DNA from: Methylococcaceae bacterium
GTDB taxonomy: Bacteria > Pseudomonadota > Gammaproteobacteria > Methylococcales > Methylomonadaceae
Length of the DNA stretch: 5,579 nt
Reading direction: 5' to 3'
Assembly (NCBI GenBank): GCA_013140465.1
Contig: JABFST010000425.1
Coordinates: 1 to 5,579, forward strand
A program made the position numbers and the translations under genes. The notes beneath the pieces are model-generated. The model searched no databases. It had not been told where the DNA came from and was given only the letters and a program-made list of their open reading frames with translations. Below, in pieces: positions 1 to 5,534 of the stretch; the stretch's first letter is position 1; each line of letters opens with the position of its first letter.

Positions 1-875
1 TTAACCGCTGGGCGCACACAGGCTTGGCGTGGTATCAAAAACCCGCCATCCAACACACGGCACGCTGGCTAAAGCTGCCGCAACACTTAAAACTGGACAG
101 CGTGCAACGCTTATTGCCCCCCGCCCAGCCCAGCTTGCCCGCGCTACAGCAGTACTATCCGGCCCTTACCCCAAGCCACGCGACAGTCGGTTTATTTATA
201 GGTTGCCTAAGTAGTTTATTAGACAGGCAAACCGTATTGGCAGCCATTACCGTGCTGACCGCGATAGGCTATAACGTCACCCTACCCGCACAACAAGGCT
301 GTTGCGGTGCTTTAGCCTTACACGATGGCGATAGCGACACCGCCCACCACTTGGAAAACCGCAATAGCACCGCCTTTGCCGACCCCCAACTCAGTGCTAT
401 CGTCACGCTTGCCAGCGGTTGCGGATGCCAGTTACAAGCCTATAAACACCGCCAGATTGCCGATAAGGTCATCGACATCAGCCAATTTTTAAGCGTATCC
501 GGCGCACTCGCCGGACAACTGGCCCCTTTGCCCGCCACAGTTTGCCTACACACGCCTTGCACCTTAAAAAATGCCATGCACCAAGAACAAGGCGCATTAA
601 AGCTGCTTCAACTGATACCCGACATCGACATCAAACCACTTCCCACCACACTGTCCTGTTGCGGCTCAGCGGGCAGCTATATGCTGACCCACCCGCAAAT
701 GGCCCAAGCCCTGTTGGCAGACGTGCTGGCTGCCGTGCAGCCCACCCATGCCCGTTATTTGCTAAGCTCTAACTTGGGCTGCGCCTTACACATAGCGGCA
801 GGACTGCGCGAACAGGGCATCGTAATGGAAGTGCTGCATCCAGTGGTGTTAATTGCCAGGCAACTGAGACTGTGA
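1..875 (+). CDS. glcF: Glycolate dehydrogenase (glycolate oxidase) iron-sulfur subunit GlcF, C-terminal part (5' end outside window)
   Basis: The reading frame is open from the window edge (first full codon at 3) to TGA at 873-875, giving about 290 visible residues of a protein usually near 400 residues. A TTG at 24 exists, but the frame continues upstream of it, so it is not the start. Two cysteine-rich CCG domains (DUF224 / heterodisulfide-reductase type) are visible. The first has Cys in GCLSS, then QGCCGA (CCG codons at 300-308) and SGCGC. The second has CLHTPC, SCCGSAGSY (from 654) and SNLGC. The spacing and the CCGSAGxYxLTHP signature match GlcF closely. In this family GlcF carries electrons from the flavin subunits GlcD/GlcE during oxidation of glycolate to glyoxylate at the membrane. 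The N-terminal ferredoxin-type 4Fe-4S motifs and glcD/glcE would lie upstream and cannot be checked. A related LutA/LldE-type lactate protein is less likely. No clear terminator follows directly. Confidence 0.88.
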   Translation, partial: NRWAHTGLAWYQKPAIQHTARWLKLPQHLKLDSVQRLLPPAQPSLPALQQYYPALTPSHATVGLFIGCLSSLLDRQTVLAAITVLTAIGYNVTLPAQQGCCGALALHDGDSDTAHHLENRNSTAFADPQLSAIVTLASGCGCQLQAYKHRQIADKVIDISQFLSVSGALAGQLAPLPATVCLHTPCTLKNAMHQEQGALKLLQLIPDIDIKPLPTTLSCCGSAGSYMLTHPQMAQALLADVLAAVQPTHARYLLSSNLGCALHIAAGLREQGIVMEVLHPVVLIARQLRL

Positions 876-882
876 AAGTATT

Positions 883-899
883 TCAAATACTCACAAATA
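883..899. other. Short AT-rich inverted repeat just after glcF
   Basis: Starting about eight bases after the glcF stop codon, AGTATTT and AAATACT form a 7-bp inverted repeat with a one-base centre. Outer GTG/CAC bases can also pair if two bases bulge out. A T-rich run (TTTTTTATTTT) follows around 904-914, after an intervening CACAAATAGGTG. This could be a weak transcript end for the glycolate operon, but the stem is AT-rich and not directly joined to the T run, so a factor-independent terminator is not a safe call. Confidence 0.3.
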
Positions 900-941
900 G
901 GTGTTTTTTATTTTCGTAAGACTTTGTTTTAAGTAGAAACT

Positions 942-969
942 GGAGTGAAAAAACATGTGTTTTCACTCC
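942..969. repeat. 28-bp near-perfect palindrome
   Basis: GGAGTGAAAA at 942-951 is the exact reverse complement of TTTTCACTCC at 960-969. The centre contains ACATGT, also self-complementary, so only one base pair (952/959) breaks symmetry over 28 bases. It lies in the spacer between two convergent genes. It could form a hairpin in either transcript, or be a dyad binding site or a repeat-family member. The A-rich arm inside the stem differs from a classical GC stem plus T tract. Confidence 0.7.
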
Positions 970-997
970 GATGAAAAAGGCAGTCGTGGCGTTCTGT

Positions 998-1009
998 AAA
1001 CAGCTGTTT
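998..1009. repeat. 12-bp perfect palindrome AAACAGCTGTTT
   Basis: A perfect dyad lies about 30 bases from the 942-969 palindrome in the same spacer. It is itself enclosed by GGCAGT at 979-984 and ACTGCC at 1023-1028, which are reverse complements. The nested symmetry suggests a structured repeat element rather than random spacer. No function can be assigned. Confidence 0.5.
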
Positions 1010-1045
1010 TCACTTGCGTAAAACTGCCGTGTTACGGCCTATGGG

Positions 1046-1210
1046 ATGTGCATCTTAGGACTGTTCACCAGCCGCTATGGTAAAAATTCCGTCCGCTACG
1101 CCGTTTTAATGAATAGCCGTTACCGTGTCGGAAAAAAACACTCGGGTTATTTGCGCATTGAAAAGATGGCTGGCGTTTATAGCGAACACCCTAAGTCGGG
1201 TTTACGCTAG
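1046..1210 (+). CDS. Doubtful small ORF, 54 residues
   Basis: An ATG at 1046 begins a 54-residue open frame ending at TAG 1208-1210; the frame stays open back to a TAA at 1019-1021. The predicted peptide is basic and rich in Arg, Tyr and Ser, with a loose internal repetition (SRYGKN, VRYAV, SRYRVGKK). An inner ATG at 1109 would give 33 residues. No Shine-Dalgarno sequence precedes either ATG. I recognise no family. It may be a chance ORF inside a structured repeat, or the remnant of a larger gene. Confidence 0.15.
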   Translation: MCILGLFTSRYGKNSVRYAVLMNSRYRVGKKHSGYLRIEKMAGVYSEHPKSGLR

Positions 1211-1224
1211 GCCAACCTGACTTA
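1192..1224. other. Stable hairpin between convergent 3' ends
   Basis: TAAGTCGGGTT (1192-1202) pairs with AACCTGACTTA (1214-1224) over 11 positions, with one G-U pair in the plus-strand RNA (a C-A mismatch in the minus-strand RNA). The loop is 11 bases. It sits seven bases beyond the stop codon of the minus-strand gene ending at 1231, a place where a transcript-end hairpin would be expected. No T run follows on either strand, so if it acts at transcript ends it more likely protects the RNA or relies on Rho. Confidence 0.4.
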
Positions 1225-1230
1225 AGTTGC

Positions 1231-2637
1231 TTAACCACCACCGCATCCGCCACAACCACCACCGGCACTGTCACCGTTTTGATTAACACTGGCAGGTATC
1301 CTGATCGCCTCGGCCAAATCGGCATAAGCCGTAGCCTCCAAACCACTGAGTCCGGTGATGGCGACCACTGTGGTTATTGGGGCATTAGCCTGGATTTTCT
1401 GGTAATAAGCCAGCACTTGGTCGCCATAAGAACTCTGCGGATTGGCGCAAAGTGCTCTGCTAATCGCTTTTACTATAGTAAATCCAATAAGTCCAATAAA
1501 TCCAACCAACCGCCATTCTATTGGCAATCCTAAAAAAGCCTCTATTACGCCCACATCCATTAAGCGCGCCAAGTCTAACAATATTAATGGGCTAAACAAT
1601 AAGATGCATCTCATTACCCACACTGGTGTTGCGATCAATAATTTTTTCCTGACCAATTGCTGGCGGATAGCTTGAGCTAAATCACCCGCAAAGCGATACC
1701 ATTGCTTGATATTAAAACGCCCCGCTGTCATTTTGTTGGCAAGTGCCTGCTCAAACTCGGACCGTGCCTTAAACCCTCTTGCCAGCGTAAACTTAAGTAT
1801 TTTGCCGTTATCATCATCTTGCGTAAGCACAGTCAAGTCCCCACGCTCCACCATAGCCACTATCGCCGTTTGGAAAACCCTGTCTGCACCACCCGTCAAA
1901 TAAGCCAATTCCAAATTGTTTAGCTTTAGTGCCGAAGGCGGTGTAGCGCATCGTATACTCACTAGCCACTTAGAGCCTAGCATCATTAGCAATGCACTGA
2001 AGGCGATATTAACGATTAGAAACGAGCCGATACCCGCGCTCATCCATGCCTTAAGCACATTATCAAACGGCTGCAAAACACTGCATCCCGTCATTAATCC
2101 CGCCATAACCCCCACGACGGACAACAGCAACAGCATAGCCTTCCGGGGCGGCCTGAGTTTGGGTAGCAACCATAGGTGCTGCCGATTGACTCTGACATAG
2201 TGTGCGGCTTTGTCAAATCGCTGTTCGGGGCTAGGCCAAAACTCGGCGGGTGGTGGTTCGGCAAAAATCCGTTCATAACTGGCTAGGGTCTGTTGGTATA
2301 ACTGCCGATAGCGACGCTGTTCGGCGTGTCCACCCCGCGACGGCTCATGGTGTAAAGGCTTGCCTAAAATGCCTTGGCAAAACTCATTCCAATACGAGCG
2401 GGTGTAAGTCAAGTGCAAATGCCACGCTTGGTCAACAGCCGCCGAGGGTGAAACCGTATGCCCGGCAACCATCGCCAAAAACGCAAACTTTTTATATTCG
2501 TCAATAACGCCGTGGGTGTAAGCCAAACTCCAGCCATTCTCCCTGGCTAAGCGTTGGCTAAAACTAAAACACGCCTCGGGTGCATCTAAGGAATACGCTT
2601 GCAGGCGTTGGTACAGGGCTTGCTGTTGTAGGTTCAT
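1231..2637 (-). CDS. Membrane protein with GRDP-like N-terminal domain, TIGR04222-like region and Gly/Cys-rich tail
   Basis: The protein has 468 residues from the ATG at 2635-2637. A GTG nine bases further upstream (2646) is also in frame, but the AGGAG at 2646-2650 sits eight bases before the ATG and overlaps the GTG, so ATG is preferred. The first ~140 residues resemble the glycine-rich-domain-protein (GRDP, DUF1399-like) module, with VDQAWHLHL near residues 68-76 and TRSYWNEF after it. Four hydrophobic segments lie near 165-187, 200-226, 335-357 and 374-395. Between and after them, LELAYLTGGADRV and AIVAMVERGDLTV match what I know of the TIGR04222 membrane-domain family. The last ten residues are GGGCGGCGGG, a low-complexity Cys/Gly tail typical of that family. 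Molecular function is unknown. It follows a lipoprotein gene by 41 bases and is probably co-transcribed, suggesting an envelope role. Family assignment is from memory of motifs, not a search. Confidence 0.82.
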   Translation of the reverse strand: MNLQQQALYQRLQAYSLDAPEACFSFSQRLARENGWSLAYTHGVIDEYKKFAFLAMVAGHTVSPSAAVDQAWHLHLTYTRSYWNEFCQGILGKPLHHEPSRGGHAEQRRYRQLYQQTLASYERIFAEPPPAEFWPSPEQRFDKAAHYVRVNRQHLWLLPKLRPPRKAMLLLLSVVGVMAGLMTGCSVLQPFDNVLKAWMSAGIGSFLIVNIAFSALLMMLGSKWLVSIRCATPPSALKLNNLELAYLTGGADRVFQTAIVAMVERGDLTVLTQDDDNGKILKFTLARGFKARSEFEQALANKMTAGRFNIKQWYRFAGDLAQAIRQQLVRKKLLIATPVWVMRCILLFSPLILLDLARLMDVGVIEAFLGLPIEWRLVGFIGLIGFTIVKAISRALCANPQSSYGDQVLAYYQKIQANAPITTVVAITGLSGLEATAYADLAEAIRIPASVNQNGDSAGGGCGGCGGG

Positions 2638-2645
2638 GGCGGTCA

Positions 2646-2650
2646 CTCCT
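2646..2650 (-). promoter_or_regulatory. Ribosome binding site AGGAG that decides the start at 2637
   Basis: On the minus strand AGGAG is followed by eight bases and then ATG (2637). The alternative GTG start at 2646 overlaps this sequence and would have no usable ribosome binding site, so the shorter protein is the better model. Confidence 0.7.
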
Positions 2651-2678
2651 GTTGGCTATAGGGGTTTCGAGCTATACG

Positions 2679-3086
2679 TCATTGCTTGGGTGCTAAGGTG
2701 GCTTCCAGGTTTTCTGGCAAATCCCACATTGCCCCTGTGGCGGGGTCAATAATCAACAAGCCTAATGCGCCGCCGAAAATGACATTGCCGAGATACCAGC
2801 CGTTAAGGGTAGTATCTAAAGCCACGGTTTTGCTGGCATGTTTATCAGCATCAAAGCTAACCTTATAGGTTTGTCCGTCATACAAGCCATCACTACGCGC
2901 CAGTGTCACCGTAGAAGGTGTTGTGCCATGTTGCACAACTTTGCCATTTTCATCGCTGATGACAAAATGGGCGTTTTGGGGCTTGGATGTTACGCTGACA
3001 TGATCCATGCCGCCGCTCATAATGCTGGCACAACCACTTAATACGAGCGTGATGATTGCAGTGCCCAAAACTATTTTGTTGTTCAT
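2679..3086 (-). CDS. Small lipoprotein with PEGA-like domain
   Basis: The 135-residue protein starts at ATG 3086 with GAGGA eight bases upstream (3095-3099). A lipoprotein signal peptide is clear: Asn-Asn-Lys, a hydrophobic core, then the lipobox LSGC with Cys19 as the predicted lipidated residue. Alanine follows the cysteine, with no Asp at +2, which favours outer-membrane sorting. Residues ~28-92 look like a PEGA-type beta module (VSVTSKPQNAHFVI, GTTPSTVTL, YKVSFDADKHASKTVAL). The C-terminal part, NGWYLGNVIFGGALG followed by DPATGAMWDLP, is a pattern I know from small proteobacterial lipoproteins of unknown function. It lies upstream of the TIGR04222-like gene in a likely operon and is divergent from the sensor kinase gene. 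The lipoprotein call is strong; the function is unknown. Confidence 0.85.
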   Translation of the reverse strand: MNNKIVLGTAIITLVLSGCASIMSGGMDHVSVTSKPQNAHFVISDENGKVVQHGTTPSTVTLARSDGLYDGQTYKVSFDADKHASKTVALDTTLNGWYLGNVIFGGALGLLIIDPATGAMWDLPENLEATLAPKQ

Positions 3087-3120
3087 AATCGTTATCCTCG
3101 GGTCTAAGACAGGTTGAGTG

Positions 3121-3135
3121 TGCGGGTTGCCCGCA
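3121..3135 (-). other. Hairpin in the leader of the lipoprotein gene
   Basis: TGCGGG and CCCGCA form a perfect 6-bp GC-rich stem with a three-base loop, about 35 bases upstream of the lipoprotein ATG. If transcription starts upstream of it, as the promoter candidate suggests, it would sit in the 5' untranslated leader and could stabilise the RNA or affect translation. Confidence 0.35.
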
Positions 3136-3159
3136 TGGCTAACCCTAAAACACTACGCG

Positions 3160-3188
3160 ATTATCCATAAATAAATTCGGTACAATAA
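3160..3188 (-). promoter_or_regulatory. Possible promoter of the lipoprotein operon
   Basis: On the minus strand GATAAT (complement of 3160-3165) is a good -10 match. The -35 position 17 bases upstream reads TTATTG, a poor match, so the promoter would need an activator. The -35 region overlaps the first direct-repeat box. Confidence 0.3.
3181..3186 (+). promoter_or_regulatory. Possible -10 element of the sensor kinase operon
   Basis: TACAAT differs from the consensus TATAAT at one base and lies about 110 bases upstream of the kinase start. No convincing -35 hexamer lies 16-18 bases before it. It would overlap repeat box 1 and place boxes 2 and 3 downstream of the start of transcription, which would suit repression. 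Confidence 0.25.
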
Positions 3189-3240
3189 CGGGTTTAGGCC
3201 AATAACCGGATTTTGGCTGCCAATAGCCGATTTTGGCGGC
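3183..3240. repeat. Three tandem direct-repeat boxes in the divergent promoter region
   Basis: Three similar blocks begin CAATA at 3183, 3200 and 3221. Box 2 reads CAATAACCGGATTTTGG and box 3 CAATAGCCGATTTTGG; box 1 (CAATAACGGGTTTAGG) is weaker. GATTTTGG recurs with a 20-base period (3209, 3229). Boxes 2 and 3 also have GCCAA...TTGGC arms, so each is an imperfect dyad. Tandem repeats about two helical turns apart in a divergent promoter region look like an operator. The LytTR regulator encoded downstream is the obvious candidate to bind it, because that family binds paired direct repeats about 21-22 bases apart; this link is inference. Confidence 0.55.
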
Positions 3241-3297
3241 TAAAACCTCCCCCCATCACCGCCAGACTATGAACCTGTTACCCTCTGTGGTTTTACC

Positions 3298-4710
3298 ATG
3301 AACTTTTCCCAACTGCCTGTTTGGTTTTACCTGCAACACTTGCCGCAATTGCTGCAATCATTTTGCCTATTGGTCGTGGCTGCGGTTATTTCCATCCGCA
3401 TAGAGAGAGTGCGCGTGGTCTTACAAGCCGCCCACCGGGATTGGCGCAGTGCTGTTATCGCCAGCGTTTACTTTGGCGTGTTGGCTATTATCAGCAATCA
3501 CAGCGGCATTTTAATCAATGAAGCTGTTCAAGGCGGTCAGGTGTTGGATTGGGCCCAGGGCAATTTCTTTAAATTGGAAGACCGATACGCCGTGCTCGGA
3601 TTTCGCTATACCTTGGTCATAACCGCTGGCTTTACTGCCGGCCCGTGGGTCGGTTTAGGGGCGGGCATCATGGCGGGCTTAGAACGCTATTTGTGTGGCG
3701 GTTCAACGCCAGTGTTCAGTGGGGTATCAACAGTTGTGTTGGGATTGGGCGCAGGTTTGGTGCAATATTATCGCCCGCACTGGCTAGCCACTGCCGGAGG
3801 CATTTTTGCAGTTGCCAGCATCGGCATACTCGGGCAACGCTTGGCGTTGAGCTTGGCAACAACCTTGTACTTTGGCGAACAAGGCGTGGCTATGGGCTTT
3901 GTGCTGCCGATAAAACTGCTGTCGATATTGGGTTGTGTCGTGTTTTTTTGGGTGCTGCGGGATTTGGATAGGGAGCGTATAGAAAAGGCGGCCCAAACCG
4001 CTATTCTGGAAAAACTACTCGCCGAACAGGAATGCGAACAGCTTAAAAGTGCCGTGCAACAAGCGCAACTCCACGCCACCCAAGCGCAACTGGGGATATT
4101 AATGGCGCAAATAGAACCGCATTTTCTTAACAATTGCTTTAATAACCTAAAAGCCCTGATTCGCACCGAGCCGGATCTAGCGCGTGATTACGTTATCCAA
4201 CTAGCCCAGTTTTTTAATGCCACGCGCCAATTCTCAAGTGCCTTAACGATCAGCGTCCGCCAAGAAGTGGCCCAATTGCAGCGTTATATCCACTTGCAGC
4301 GTTTGGCTAAAGGCCGTGACCTCAGTGCCAAACTCACTACCGACATTATCGTTGATGATGAGTTGCTGGACGTGCAGATTATCCCGTTTAGCCTGATTTG
4401 CTTGGTGGAAAATGTGTTTCAGCACGGTTTGGATGCGCGCAAACCCCACCATCAGTTGCTCATCAGCGGCACAGTACAGGCAGATGGCTTTATCTTTAAG
4501 GTAATTGACAACGGTGTCGGCATTAGCCCAGAACGCTTGGCGGTATTGGGCAAACAGGCCGTCACGTCTGCGGGTGAAGGCGGTGGTGTGGCCTTGTTCC
4601 AATTGGTGCAAAGCTATGGCTTGTGGGCAAAATCGGCGGCACACCTGAGTATTGATAGCCAGCAGGATAACGGCACAACTGTTACCTTAACATTGCCTCA
4701 TGGAGGATAA
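3298..4710 (+). CDS. LytS/BtsS-type sensor histidine kinase without GAF domain
   Basis: The 470-residue inner-membrane kinase has a first hydrophobic segment at ~12-34. A 5TMR-LYT type receptor follows at ~50-221, with segments near 52-68, 99-122, 140-158, 164-184 and 198-221 and the family pattern GPWVGLGAG...GLERYLCGG. A charged, probably coiled-coil linker (~222-265) leads into a His_kinase domain with the phospho-acceptor His275 in QIEPHFLNN. The HATPase domain shows the N box VENVFQHG (Asn372), G1 box DNGVGIS (404-410) and a Gly-rich G2 region (426-432). The relatives LytS and BtsS are longer (~560 residues) because of a GAF domain between receptor and kinase, which is absent here. The canonical PHFLFN motif reads PHFLNN. 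The start is the only ATG available after an in-frame TAA at 3241 but has no clear Shine-Dalgarno sequence. The stop is three bases before its regulator gene. The ligand is unknown; pyruvate is possible. Confidence 0.9.
   Translation: MNFSQLPVWFYLQHLPQLLQSFCLLVVAAVISIRIERVRVVLQAAHRDWRSAVIASVYFGVLAIISNHSGILINEAVQGGQVLDWAQGNFFKLEDRYAVLGFRYTLVITAGFTAGPWVGLGAGIMAGLERYLCGGSTPVFSGVSTVVLGLGAGLVQYYRPHWLATAGGIFAVASIGILGQRLALSLATTLYFGEQGVAMGFVLPIKLLSILGCVVFFWVLRDLDRERIEKAAQTAILEKLLAEQECEQLKSAVQQAQLHATQAQLGILMAQIEPHFLNNCFNNLKALIRTEPDLARDYVIQLAQFFNATRQFSSALTISVRQEVAQLQRYIHLQRLAKGRDLSAKLTTDIIVDDELLDVQIIPFSLICLVENVFQHGLDARKPHHQLLISGTVQADGFIFKVIDNGVGISPERLAVLGKQAVTSAGEGGGVALFQLVQSYGLWAKSAAHLSIDSQQDNGTTVTLTLPHGG
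4702..4706 (+). promoter_or_regulatory. Ribosome binding site GGAGG of the response regulator, inside the kinase 3' end
   Basis: GGAGG lies in the last codons of the kinase gene, seven bases before the regulator ATG at 4714. Terminating ribosomes would sit over the next start, so the two proteins are probably translationally coupled. Confidence 0.75.
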
Positions 4711-4713
4711 GCC

Positions 4714-5490
4714 ATGCGTGTTTTGCTTGTGGATGATATTTTTGAAGCCCGGGATGACCTGAAATATTCCCTTGCCCACTACCCCGATGTAGTCGTGGTC
4801 GCCGATGTGGACACGACCGACGCCGCTTGGGGCCTGATTGAACAAGGTGGGATTGATGTGGTGTTTTTGGATATACGATTTGACAATATGCCCGACGGCG
4901 ACCGCGCAGGTTTTGATTTGGCGGTTAGCATCAACCAATTGCACACGCCGCCTTTGGTGGTGTTTTTTACCGCTTTTCCTGAATTTGCGCTAGAGGCATT
5001 CCGGTTTTTTCCGTTCTCATTTTTGCCCCGGCCTTATAGCGGACAGCAGTTGGAAGAGGTGCTAAGCAAATTGCGCTTGGTTTTGGCAAACCGCCTACAC
5101 ACGCCGCCAGCCCGCAAATCGGTGCTGGTCTTCCAGCATAAAATAAAAAACCAAGACGGCTCCAATATTCTTTGCACCGAATTTGTAATGCCTCACGACA
5201 TTGTTTTTATCAAGAAAAATCCTTTAGAAGCCACGTTAAAAGTACGCCTAAGCAACGGCAAAACCCTTAACGGCGTGGTGATGACCTTGGCGTTTTTAGA
5301 AACCCAGCTCCATGAGCATGGTTTAATACGCGTGCATAACAGCAGTATTGCCGCCATCCGCCATATCAGCGGACTGAAAAAATTTACCCATAATGACACT
5401 TATAAAGTTAGCTTTAAAACGGACCCGGAAGAGTTGTCCGTAGGCCCGGCTTACCTGTCTGCGTTGCTGGCGGCGTTGTCGGCGCAATAA
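4714..5490 (+). CDS. LytTR-family response regulator (LytR/AlgR/BtsR type)
   Basis: The 258-residue cytoplasmic DNA-binding regulator pairs with the kinase three bases upstream. The receiver (1-~125) has the acidic pair Asp7/Asp8, phospho-acceptor Asp53 in VVFLDIRF, and Thr86 in FFTAF. The position of the invariant lysine is arginine (Arg106 in FLPRPYS), and the loop after Asp53 is about five residues longer than the usual LDIxMPxxxG. The C-terminal LytTR domain (~157-256) shows HDIVFIKK, the signature RVHNSSIAAIRHISG and YKVSF before the last strand. LytTR domains bind paired direct repeats, usually near the promoters of their own operon or of neighbouring transport and envelope genes. The GGAGG site seven bases before ATG makes the start secure. 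Only 44 bases without a terminator separate it from the next gene. Confidence 0.93.
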   Translation: MRVLLVDDIFEARDDLKYSLAHYPDVVVVADVDTTDAAWGLIEQGGIDVVFLDIRFDNMPDGDRAGFDLAVSINQLHTPPLVVFFTAFPEFALEAFRFFPFSFLPRPYSGQQLEEVLSKLRLVLANRLHTPPARKSVLVFQHKIKNQDGSNILCTEFVMPHDIVFIKKNPLEATLKVRLSNGKTLNGVVMTLAFLETQLHEHGLIRVHNSSIAAIRHISGLKKFTHNDTYKVSFKTDPEELSVGPAYLSALLAALSAQ

Positions 5491-5534
5491 GGCGGTTGTT
5501 CACCATCACCTCTTTAAATTTTGGAGAAATACCC

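Larger units (their letters stand above)
876..1230. other. 355-base spacer between convergent genes, no confident gene
   Basis: This stretch separates glcF (plus strand) from the TIGR04222-like gene (minus strand), whose 3' ends face each other. It holds an AT-rich dyad near 883-899, palindromes at 942-969 and 998-1009, a hairpin at 1192-1224, and one short open frame (1046-1210) lacking a ribosome binding site. Translation of other frames on both strands is interrupted by stops and shows no family I recognise. It could be a noncoding repeat element or a decayed gene fragment. Confidence 0.6.

Noticed and set aside
24..26. TTG as the true start of the GlcF-like protein
   Set aside because: The frame is open to the window edge and the family has an N-terminal ferredoxin region that should lie upstream.
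1192..1224. Rho-independent terminator for the convergent genes
   Set aside because: The stem is good, but no T run follows it on either strand; it is reported only as a hairpin.
1484..1514. Tandem-like run of TCCAATAA/TCCAA units
   Set aside because: It encodes a hydrophobic Gly/Ile/Leu membrane helix of the minus-strand protein and is explained by codon repetition.
2644..2646. GTG as start of the TIGR04222-like protein
   Set aside because: It overlaps the AGGAG sequence that is ideally placed for the ATG at 2637.
3183..3240. Canonical LytTR binding sites
   Set aside because: The boxes do not fit the generic GTT-centred LytTR consensus on either strand; only spacing and position support the idea.
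3183..3240. Small CRISPR array
   Set aside because: Repeats are short, imperfect and almost contiguous, with no spacers of regular length and no cas genes.
3768..4166. Long minus-strand open frame (132 codons) inside the kinase gene
   Set aside because: It is antisense to a clearly conserved kinase domain, rich in Ser/Cys, has no recognisable family and is explained as a shadow of the real frame.
4243..4644. Minus-strand open frame (133 codons) opposite the HATPase region
   Set aside because: It overlaps the conserved N and G1 boxes of the kinase on the other strand and has no independent support.
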